Below are positions 18,545 to 24,100 of a DNA stretch of 64,000 bases, in pieces. The notes beneath the pieces were generated by a model that was not told the origin of the DNA, did no database searches, and saw nothing but the letters and a program-made list of their open reading frames with translations. Location of the stretch: the NCBI GenBank assembly GCA_024516035.1, contig CM044957.1, positions 5,057,017-5,121,016 of the forward strand. The letters run 5' to 3'. How positions within the stretch are numbered: the stretch's first letter is position 1; each line of letters begins with the position of its first letter. This DNA comes from Bactericera cockerelli (lineage: Eukaryota; Arthropoda; Insecta; Hemiptera; Triozidae). The translations under genes were made by a program, and so were the position numbers.

Positions 18545-20065
18545 AATTGTTTGAAAGGGATACCTTCCGGTGCTCTCGTGTTGACCCAGCACCTAAATGG
18601 GAAGTATTGTGTCACTTCGTGCCCATCAGAGGGGGGGGCATAGTCAGGGAAAGCGTCTACAGTAGCTCCCGTTTCACGGCTACGAAATAAAAAAGGCAAT
18701 CAAATGGCTAATGACCCATCAATCCCATCATGATTACAAATTGTTTGTTTTATTGGAGTTTAACGTCGTTTATCAACTGCATGGTCATGCAAGACGGGGG
18801 TTTTATCCTCCATTCGCAGGAAACTTACAAACCTGCTACCCACATTGACCTCACCCAGTGTTGGGCCGGAATGTCAGCATCACGAAGGAGTAGTCCGTTA
18901 GTGACTAGATATGCAATCAATAGGTAGTTTGTTTTATTGATTTGTCACCAATAAACGATGAAATTACTAGCTTAATCTATAAACACACATTGTCCACATT
19001 TGTGTCAGCTATGATTGCTCAGAAGTATTCAGATTAGGTTTAATCTTCCTGACATCAATACTTCAGGACGAGACGATATTTAGGGCGAAATCAAAACACA
19101 AAATCGAGATCACAAGTTCGGACTTAAGCAATAGTTTCCCCATGTAAAACAATACGCAAATCCAGACTTAAGTCCACAGAATCTTCTATATTTATTCCAC
19201 CCCTAGGGCAAAATTAATACACGTTTTTTTAATACCTCTGTGGCGCTAAGTCTCGGATTACGTAGTTACTGTGTAAATTGGGGAAAACCGATTCTAAGCC
19301 AGGCTGGGTGAGGTAATTGAGATTAGCTGGTACGATTCCCAGTGAATGAAAGGTAAAACACCGTCTTAACTATCTGTCTCAAATCAGGACGTTAAAACCA
19401 ATCAACTGGTCACAATAATTCTGATTAGGTCACAAGTCACAATGTTAATTGTAAGGGTTTCACTGAAAATCCTGCAACCAGGAGATAATAATAATAAAAA
19501 ATTACCGCTCACAATTTTTTTTTTTTAAGATGAGTGTTTTACAGCCGTTTTTATTTCGTAGCCATGAAACAGGAGCTACTGTAGATGCTTGTGGTCTGTG
19601 TTGTAGGCTGCCCATCCCGTAGTAAGCCTCACCTCTGATGGGCGAGAAGTGACACAATATTTCCCAATTAAGTGCTGGGTCAACACGAGCGCACCGGAAG
19701 GTATTTTTTTTTTTTTTTATGGCTTTAACGGCAGGATTCTCACACTGTGAGCTCTTCCACCCAACCGAAGGTATCCCTTACAAACAACTGTAACCAAATT
19801 AAGAGTACAAATTTTTGTCGGAATACGGAATAAAAAAGAATACAAATATCATTATTATTACCTTCCTCCTCGCAGGTCATCCAGGAAGTCCTCTCAGTGT
19901 TCGGGCCGCAAGGCGTCACCGAGTGCCCCACCTACGAGCAGCTACAGGACCTCAAGTACCTGGACAAGGTCATCAAGGAAACCCTCAGGCTGTTTCCTGC
20001 AGTGCCCATCCTGGGACGCAACATAGAGAAGGATGAACTAGTCGGCGGACACGTTCTTGCCCCAG
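6739..20065 (+). CDS. cytochrome P450, clan 4 (CYP4-like), five exons, incomplete at both ends
   Basis: Five exons (6739-6931, 11461-11703, 16711-16990, 18390-18463, 19876-20065) have GT/AG borders and compatible phases (193+243+280+74+190 nt, 326 complete codons). The product would be a heme-thiolate monooxygenase; arthropod CYP4 proteins usually act on fatty acids, hormones, cuticular lipids or xenobiotics at the ER membrane. Motifs in order: WLGPDLIVI near the start, WRNMRK before the first intron seen, AGQDTT (helix I) built across the 16990/18390 junction, and KETLRLFP (ExxR, helix K). CYP4 proteins are about 500 residues, so roughly 70 N-terminal residues (membrane anchor, proline-rich hinge) and about 110 C-terminal residues, including the heme-binding FxxGxxxC loop, are missing. 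No stop or frameshift is seen in the exons. The last exons would be expected downstream, where SINEs and an assembly gap lie. Confidence 0.92.
6975..7041 (-). mobile_element. 5S-rRNA-derived SINE, 3' half (split copy)
   Basis: Left part of a SINE whose other half is at 9486-9697. It holds the poly-A (T-run 6975-7003 on the + strand) and the end of the body (GTTTAACGTCGCTTTCAACT). The whole SINE is flanked by a perfect 13-bp duplication TATGTGTATGTCA at 6962-6974 and 9698-9710. It is interrupted by the element 7042-9477. Confidence 0.9.
7042..9477. mobile_element. DNA transposon with ~560-bp terminal inverted repeats and 8-bp TSD
   Basis: Left arm 7042-7594 (starting TAGGGTGGAGCG) and right arm 8911-9477 (ending CGCTCCACCCTA) are inverted copies with small indels. 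The element is flanked by the perfect direct repeat ATGGTCAT (7034-7041 and 9478-9485), which is part of the host SINE. An 8-bp duplication fits hAT, P or Merlin superfamilies; I cannot choose among them. The interior carries a decayed - strand reading frame at 8021-8420. Confidence 0.88.
8021..8420 (-). pseudogene. decayed transposon-encoded protein remnant
   Basis: Two overlapping - strand frames (8420-8211 and 8269-8021) read as one protein broken by a frameshift. The second contains PCHTQCVARYIKLVT and a nearby ARDGLIRNQIGSRRM. From memory this resembles a family of uncharacterised proteins common in arthropod genomes, but I could not search for it. It lies inside the long-TIR element, so it is probably the element's own protein. 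No catalytic motif can be assigned. Confidence 0.5.
9486..9697 (-). mobile_element. 5S-rRNA-derived SINE, 5' half (split copy)
   Basis: The - strand head starts GCCAGCGTCGATGGC and runs through CACCGAAGTTAAGCGACATC to GACTTGGATGGGTGACC. These correspond to the 5S rRNA 5' end, internal box A and box C. The body GGCTGGGTGAGGTCAATGTG follows. This is the copy that keeps most of the 5S internal promoter. Confidence 0.92.
9801..9997 (+). mobile_element. SINE-C copy
   Basis: tRNA-like head TGTCCCGGTAACTCAGTGGC ... GGGTTCGAAACCC ... CCGGGACA, with pairing acceptor-stem ends; then a conserved body (GCAGTATAAATAAGGCGATG) and an ATT-rich tail. The GCACTCTG...GAATCCAG segment resembles tRNA-Gln(TTG) with part of the anticodon arm deleted. 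Other copies: 20370 (-), 22485 (+), 28749 (-). Confidence 0.85.
10553..11065. mobile_element. 513-bp MITE with 8-bp TSD
   Basis: Ends CATGCGCGGATATAG and CTATATCCGCGCATG are a perfect 15-bp inverted repeat, flanked by the direct repeat ATCCGAAC (10545-10552 and 11066-11073). The interior has G-rich/C-rich blocks near both ends (CACGTGCCCCCCC and TGTGCCCCCCC). A right end of the same family is at about 44460-44508. The 8-bp duplication suggests a hAT-like non-autonomous element. Confidence 0.85.
11177..11410 (-). mobile_element. 5S-rRNA-derived SINE with 10-bp TSD
   Basis: On the - strand the head reads AAGCCAGCGTCGATGCGCG, then CACCGGTTCTCGTAGGATCA and CCGAAGTTCAGCAACGTC. This aligns over about 80 nt with insect 5S rRNA as I remember it. 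Then comes the shared body (CAGGCTGGCTGAGGTC) and a T-rich tract marking the tail. It is flanked by the perfect repeat TGTGATCTCG (11167-11176, 11411-11420), 40 bp before a P450 exon. Confidence 0.92.
11461..11703 (+). CDS. P450 exon (81 codons)
   Basis: Acceptor CTCCCACCAG, donor GTGGGT at 11704, phase 0 at both ends. It begins VISSNFHFSIVKSY, corresponding to the CYP4 segment xLxPxFHFxxL after helix C, and continues to EATDRAME. It lies 40 bp after the TSD of a 5S-derived SINE. A pogo-like repeat starts 32 bp after the donor. Confidence 0.9.
11736..12300. repeat. pogo/Tigger-like end followed by seven-fold ~76-bp tandem array
   Basis: CAGTCGGACCTCGATGTAAG begins after a TA at 11734-11735, reminiscent of pogo-type termini. 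From about 11776 a unit containing CTCATATAAAGAGGTTATTT is repeated seven times. The AAGAGG word falls at 11801, 11875, 11953, 12031, 12104, 12178 and 12256, so the period is 73-78 bp. Related non-amplified fragments lie at 46100-46250 and 61369-61540. Confidence 0.75.
12308..12400 (+). mobile_element. SINE-G tail fragment
   Basis: CCATGAGGTTGAAAAATGCC followed by GACACCAAGTAGGATTCGG matches the 3' part of the tRNA-headed SINE-G copies at 25331 (-) and 28462 (+). The head is missing. Confidence 0.6.
12401..13104. other. P450 intron sequence, no gene
   Basis: AT-rich sequence with a T-run and CTT microsatellite at about 12748-12795. No coding potential was recognised. Confidence 0.5.
13105..13190 (-). 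mobile_element. 5S-derived SINE fragment with internal deletion
   Basis: GGGTTTAACGTCGCTTTCAA joins directly to CCTGCTACCCACATTAACCT, skipping the segment present in full copies, and ends before the 5S head is complete. Confidence 0.7.
13789..13831 (+). mobile_element. 5S-derived SINE head fragment
   Basis: GCCAGCGTCGATGGTGCGTT, GAATGCACCGGTTCTCGTT: the first ~43 nt of the 5S-derived head in + orientation. It lies just left of the foldback element at 13848. Confidence 0.75.
13848..14388. mobile_element. 541-bp foldback element flanked by TA
   Basis: Arms 13848-14093 and 14144-14388 are almost perfect inverted copies (one single-base indel) around a 50-bp loop. Ends are TCCCCCCAAAAACACCACTT and its complement, with TA on both sides (13846-13847, 14389-14390). 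The termini match those of the foldback at 37862-38373, which suggests a Tc1/mariner-type (TA-targeting) non-autonomous family. It sits in a P450 intron. Confidence 0.92.
14957..15160. repeat. 45-bp tandem array, five units
   Basis: AAGGCAATGCC/AAGGCCATGCC words at 14957, 15002, 15047, 15088 and 15133, with TAGGGTTAGG between them. The fourth unit carries a 4-bp deletion. Confidence 0.85.
15295..15545 (-). mobile_element. degenerate SINE-D copies
   Basis: CCTCACGAGGTATGAGTG and ATGGGGATCATC up to GGCCAAAGTCACTAC match the - oriented SINE-D head and body. A second partial copy follows at 15440-15540 (TTTTAGTGAGTAGCATC ... GTAATGCCGCCACAAG). Both are clearly older than those at 20081 and 25843. 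Confidence 0.6.
15546..16640. other. P450 intron sequence with tRNA-like relic and palindromes
   Basis: A - strand tRNA-like relic at about 15660-15725 (box-B-like GGTTCGAATCC complement) and an older repeat. At 16465-16535 there is a short palindrome with CACCTCGGCCGAGGTG, a second inverted repeat GTCATATCAC/GTGATATGAC, then a + oriented fragment of the 5S-SINE tail (TATGCAGTTGAAAGCG). No coding sequence recognised. Confidence 0.5.
16711..16990 (+). CDS. P450 exon (helix F to start of helix I)
   Basis: Acceptor TTTCTCCCCCAG, donor GTGAGT at 16991. It starts in phase 0 (LGQLRMYWFFLKNQFLYKL) and ends in phase 1 after IMSIIIA. A 30-plus base A-run lies about 40 bp upstream of the acceptor. The - strand frame of 153 codons across this exon is a shadow. 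Confidence 0.9.
17044..17107. repeat. two 20-bp palindromes in tandem
   Basis: GTGTACCACTGGTGGTACAC (17044-17063) and GTGTACCACCGGTGGTACAC (17088-17107) differ only at the centre (TG versus CG). The second is a perfect palindrome. They lie about 55 bp downstream of a P450 donor site. Confidence 0.85.
17194..17316. mobile_element. 123-bp MITE with TAA target duplication
   Basis: Ends GGGCGGAATTATTAGAC and GTCTATTAATTCCGCCC form a 17-bp inverted repeat with one mismatch, flanked by TAA (17191-17193, 17317-17319). The 3-bp TAA duplication suggests PIF/Harbinger. Partial relatives with ACCTCTGTGGCGCTAAG lie at 19205-19290 and, inverted, at 27928-28006. Confidence 0.75.
17386..17610 (-). mobile_element. 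5S-derived SINE with 8-bp TSD
   Basis: Same family as 11177-11410. The 5S-like head is at the right (GTAGGATCATCGAAGTTAAG on the - strand) and the body at the left, with a short duplication (GGTCAATTGGTCATATCACG). Direct repeat GACTCATT at 17378-17385 and 17611-17618. Confidence 0.85.
17848..17962 (-). mobile_element. SINE-A copy
   Basis: Complement of the SINE-A head and tail: TCGTGATATCTCAACTATTT at the left and ACCACCGACCTCCGATTATA ... TTATCGATCAAGTTACTGAG at the right. Confidence 0.75.
17993..18240 (+). mobile_element. interspersed LINE-tail-like repeat, copy 1
   Basis: Starts CTAGCGGGCTGTCGCCCGCT and ends GACTTTGACATTTATATA after iterated GTCAGTG units. It is nearly identical to 32347-32575. 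The CTAGC...CCCGC start and the CAGTCAGTCAG plus TATATA end are typical of RTE-type retroposon tails in insects (knowledge from memory). Confidence 0.65.
18390..18463 (+). CDS. P450 exon (helix I, AGxDTT)
   Basis: A 74-nt exon with acceptor GTTCGCAG and donor GTAAGT at 18464. It completes the Gly of AGQDTT, the oxygen-activating motif, and ends in HQDVQEK (phase 0). Confidence 0.9.
18541..18695 (+). mobile_element. SINE-F fragment
   Basis: GTGTTGACCCAGCACCTAAA ... GCGTCTACAGTAGCTCCCG matches the body of the SINE-F copy at 24140. It is preceded by a ~35-base A-run rather than the tRNA head, so it may be a rearranged or 5'-truncated copy. Confidence 0.7.
18752..18890 (-). mobile_element. 5S-derived SINE fragment
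   Basis: Body of the 5S-SINE (GAGTTTAACGTCGTTTATCA to GCCGGAATGTCAGCATCACG) without the 5S head. Confidence 0.75.
19293..19420 (+). mobile_element. SINE body fragment (shared module)
   Basis: AGCCAGGCTGGGTGAGGTAA, then TGGTACGATTCCCAGTGAAT and GGACGTTAAAACCAATCAAC: the central module shared by 5S-headed and tRNA-headed SINEs, here without a recognisable head. Confidence 0.65.
19531..19835 (-). mobile_element. SINE-F copy interrupted by a 62-bp insertion
   Basis: AAGATGAGTGTTTTACAGCC to GAGCGCACCGGAAGGTAT, then an insertion, then GAAGGTATCCCTTACAAACA to TTTTTGTCGGAATACG, in the same order as the intact - oriented copy at 62593. The insert 19705-19766 is flanked by GAAGGTAT (19697-19704, 19767-19774). 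Confidence 0.8.
19705..19766 (-). mobile_element. 62-bp retroposed LINE tail
   Basis: On the - strand it reads GGTTGGGTGGAAGAGCTCAC ... TAAAGCCAT followed by 14 or more A. It resembles the start of the LINE tail at 3800-4018. The poly-A and the 8-bp duplication show target-primed insertion of an extremely short copy. Confidence 0.75.
19876..20065 (+). CDS. P450 exon (helices J, K; ExxR)
   Basis: Acceptor CTCCTCGCAG; begins VIQEVLSVFG and contains KETLRLFP (the ExxR Glu and Arg) and VPILGR. It ends in phase 1 at ...HVLAPG with donor GTAAAT at 20066. The donor lies inside a 15-bp target-site duplication made by a SINE-D insertion. No later P450 exon is visible before the gap. Confidence 0.9.
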
Positions 20066-20380
20066 GTAAATAATAATAATAATGCTTTTTCTTTGTGTTA
20101 TTATGTCACAATTTTAGTGGGTAGCGCAGAATCATAGGACTTTACCACTTCAATTGACAATATCTTGTATTATTTTTTTGCCTAAGATTCTGCCACTGGT
20201 CGCTGCTTCACATTAAAGCAGCTACTCATTTTTCCTCACGAGGTATGAGTGGACCCCGAACATCCCAGTACAGAGCAGAAAAAATCCTCCCCCGCTGGGA
20301 ATCGAACCCAGGTCACCATGTGTGCAATGTCTAGCGCGCTAACTCGCTCTGCCACAGTGACTACTGTAAATAATAATAAT
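20066..20380 (-). mobile_element. SINE-D copy with 15-bp TSD that includes the P450 splice donor
   Basis: SINE-D lies at 20081-20365 on the - strand (head GTCACTGTGGCAGAGCGAGT, box-B-like GGGTTCGATTCCC). The direct repeat GTAAATAATAATAAT occurs at 20066-20080 and 20366-20380. Its left copy begins exactly at the 5' splice site of the last P450 exon seen. Confidence 0.88.
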
Positions 20381-20576
20381 ATCGCCTTATTTATACTGCC
20401 CGATTAGGACTATTAAAGTCCCATTATTCCAGCAGTACGCCCAAGACATATTATTATGTGGTAAAAATCCCGAATGGGAGGATAACTTATCATGTCCCGG
20501 CTGGGTTTCGAACTCACGAACTCTGGAATCTTTGGATTTGCAGAGTGCCGCCTTTACCACTGAGCTACCGGGACAG
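20370..20576 (-). mobile_element. SINE-C copy
   Basis: Complement of SINE-C: ATCGCCTTATTTATACTGCC at the left and GAGCTACCGGGACA at the right end. Its AAT-rich tail forms part of the SINE-D target duplication. GTAAAG follows its 5' end at 20577, possibly a short TSD partner of the GTAAAT donor. Confidence 0.85.
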
Positions 20577-20591
20577 TAAAGATTTTGTTTT

Positions 20592-20740
20592 GCCAGCATC
20601 GATGGCGCGTTGAATGCACCGGTCCTCGTTAAGTGTGACTAGATTTTCTGGTATGTTCAAGTGGTTAAGGCGTGCATTAGAAGTCAAGTTGCCAGCGTCG
20701 ATGGTGCGTTGAATGCACCGGTTCACGTAGGATCACCGAA
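20592..20740 (+). mobile_element. two 5S-derived SINE heads in direct order, running into the gap
   Basis: GCCAGCATCGATGGCGCGTT (from 20593) and GCCAGCGTCGATGGTGCGTT (from 20691), each followed by GAATGCACCGGT. The second continues to GGATCACCGAA at the gap edge. Between them is a tRNA-like segment TTCAAGTGGTTAAGGCGTGC. Confidence 0.75.
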
Positions 20741-20840
20741 NNNNNNNNNNNNNNNNNNNNNNNNNNNNNNNNNNNNNNNNNNNNNNNNNNNNNNNNNNNN
20801 NNNNNNNNNNNNNNNNNNNNNNNNNNNNNNNNNNNNNNNN
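20741..20840. other. assembly gap (100 N)
   Basis: Exactly 100 N, the conventional size for a join of unknown length. Two convergent genes are truncated on either side, so real sequence is missing here or the join is wrong. Confidence 0.98.
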
Positions 20841-21140
20841 GACACATGTTAGTTCACCGACTATCTGTTGAGCACAGGTTTCCTCAGTGGACATTTGTTG
20901 ATCACAGCTTTGCTCCCCCTCATCAGAGGTTTGTTTACACACTTGGTTCAGCCTATCCAGGACTCTGGTACTATTTGCTTCCTCATTGACCAAGCTCCCG
21001 TTTCCTCCCCGGCTCACTGCTCCCTCGCAAGGTTTGCACAGGTAGCATTTAATACCGCTCGTCGAGCTGAATGTCCATGTGTCGAGAATCTGCTTACACA
21101 CGGTGCAACGGGCGAACATCGGGTTTGTTTGGGAGCTCTT
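20841..21140 (-). CDS. corepressor exon 7 (Cys-rich), runs into gap
   Basis: Acceptor TTCTTTTTCAG, phase 0. It begins KSSQTNPMFARCTVCKQ. Cys pattern C-x2-C-x16-C-x2-C-x2-C resembles a degenerate GATA/MTA-type zinc finger. The frame stays open for 300 nt to the gap edge (QQIVGELTCV), so the exon or its 3' end is missing. Confidence 0.8.
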
Positions 21141-24100
21141 CTGAAAAAGAAAAGGTCATCATATAAATTAAAATATGAGTCTATTTGATTTTGTCTGGCT
21201 CGGGGACGTTAATCAGGGAGAAGACCAATTCTCACTTGAGGACAAATCCTACCTTTAGAATTAGAGAATTCGCAAGAAACCTACCTTTAGTGAAAAAGGG
21301 TAGGGTCATCTCTTCGTAAAAAATCGGTCAATAAAACATTTTAAAATAATAACACTATTGTTTTCAGCGGCTTGAGGATAAAAAAAGTTCTATTCTCATT
21401 ACCAAGATCTGATGACCTGATCGTAAATGACCAGATTTGCGTGTGAAAAAGCTCAACATTTCAAAAATGGACATTTTGAAAATCTTATTAGCTTTTATAC
21501 ACTGACATTATTTCAGCTCAATCGGAGTTGTACTTTTCGAGATATGCGAGACAAATGGCATTAATTGAATAAGCTCATTTAAAAGCTCAACTTTTAGAAA
21601 ATGGACTTTTTGGATAGCGCATGACGGTTCTGAGCCAGTCATTGGTGATCATACAAAACTTCACCTCAATCCGACTTGAGGTTCTCGAGTTATGGCGTTT
21701 TAAACATACACACACAAACAAATCATTTTATATTTTAAGATGTTAATGATTTAAATGTGCATACAAAAATTGCTCTAACTCTTACTTATTAAAATGAAAA
21801 ATACCTTTTTTGTGTTAATCGCAGCATTTGGACCCCGCTTGGTCATCCAATACAGAGTAGAAAAAAATTCAATATACCCGCGGATCGAACCCGGGTCACC
21901 TGTGTGCAAGGCGAGTGCGCTACATACCACATCTTCTTCCTCATCACCCATCTTCGGTGTGCTGGGCGCTAGGCACTCGAGTAGATAGCTGAGGTGCTCC
22001 GGTACCATATCTTTCAACACGTGGACTGCTGATGTGACATCCATGGAGTTCAACACATCGACTGTCATCAACAATGGACTGTCGTGGTCGCTGGAAGGAA
22101 TGTGGGTCGCTTGACTAGGGAGTTCTGGTGTTGTTGAGGTGATGCAGGAGTCTGGATAGAATGGTTTTTTTTTTATTTTTAATGCAATATGTGGAAATGA
22201 TTAGTGAGGCGTTTTTGCAGGGTGAGGGAGCAAAGTAATCTCACTAAGTGAGGGTTGACTGTCCTTATCTTCAAGTGTTCAATTGAGACAACCGTAACAA
22301 GCCAGGCTAGCTTGCTGTTGTCCCATGGTTGATAACAATTCACACATGAGAATATAAAAGTGGTTCAGGACATGTATTCAATACATCATTGGCACATGCA
22401 ATTTCATGTACGGTATTTTGTGAGTTGACTTTGACTTCTGAGTTCAGTAAGGAGGTCTCTGTACAATACTACAAAAGTAATGTCTGTCCCGGTAGCTCCG
22501 TGGTAAAGGCGGCACTCTGTGAATCCAAAGATTCCAGGGGTCGTGGGTTCGAAACCCAGCTGGGACATGACATGTTATCCTCCAATTTGGGACTTTTACC
22601 ACATAATAATATGTCTTGAGCTTACTGTTGGAATAATGGGACTTTAATAGTCCTAAACGGGCAGTATAAATAAGGCGATATTATTATTATTATATTATTA
22701 TAAATATTTAACATAATATTTACACACTTACCAGCAGCAATTTTTAGTACGGTATTTTGTGAGTTGAGTTTGACTTCTGAATTCAGCAGCAAGGGCTCTG
22801 TACAGTCCATGGTTGTGTCTTGTGAGGCCTGAGAGGAAGAGTGTACCAGTGGATCCTGGACATCTACTGAGATTTGAGATTCAATTGGTTCCGAAGGAGA
22901 TTTGTCAACTTGGGAAGACTCCTGAGAAACAAAAATACTGTGAGTCAGTTCATTGATGGTGTGGATTGGTGATTGAGTGATTAAGGTGCTAGCCCTTAGA
23001 CCAAGTAGTGTAGGGATCTGTTGTTTCAAATCCCACCCAATGCATGAATTATTCTTCATTTTCTCAGACTTTGAACAAATTATAATTATTAAACCATGTT
23101 TTGGTGGAACTGATGGAATAATTTAGTTCTTAGTTTGATGCTCACACGTTCTGAGCGGGCAGAATAAGTGTATAGAGAGAGAGAACCTTTTCAAATCCAT
23201 TGGTGAGTAGTTATGCCTCTGATAAAATCTGCTGTTAAAGTTTCTTCTTTGAATCACAAAAAGCATGGTAGTCTCAGCTTATTAACTTACTTTTTGTACC
23301 AATTTAAGACACAACTACATTTTACTTTCTTTATTTTATAATCAGAAAAGTAATGTATGTTCCTAATGTTTATGCTGTGCCAAAAAACCAAGGATCTGAG
23401 GGCAGACTTTTTGGTAATACCTTAGTCTTTTGTGTACTTAGAAACTTAGATCTACATTTTGCATATTGTTTAAAATAGGGACTTGTAAGTTCTGATTTGA
23501 ACTTGTGATGTCCCTTTTGTCTATTCACTTCAACCTAGATGTTAAAGAGATTTTAGGAAATTTTTCAACCTAGATGTTAAAGAGATTTTTTACACAATTT
23601 TTACCTCTGCCAACGCATGACTCTGACTCAATGCTAGTACGTTGCAGTACTGACTCAGCAGACTGACAGAGTTCCGGGTTTTCTTCCACATGTAATAGTA
23701 GTCCACCAAATCTGAAATACTTTTGTTGGGAAGCTGTAAATAAAGAAAAACTTTTACTTTAAACATCGGAAACTCAACAACAAAAAATTCCATTAAAAAA
23801 TCAACAGTAATTATGTTCAAGTAAAAAACACTCCCAATTATGGACACAATACTTCCTCATGATTGTTCTAAACTTGTGTCACTATCAAGTATTTTTTTGA
23901 GGAGGAAAAAGCTCATGCCAAAGTGTGGGATTCAGACATGGATCACCCAGTATTCATGGCTACCTACCCTAACTAAGACCAATGGCTCCTTATCAATGTT
24001 AAAACCATGTCATAGTGAGACTGTTAAATATTAAATCAACACATTTAAAAACCTATTAAACCATACCATTTTGGGACTGTTCAATATTACTTCAACACAT

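Noticed and set aside
18484..18690. 68-codon + strand frame
   Set aside because: Contains a poly-Lys run from the A-tract and SINE-F sequence; not a gene.
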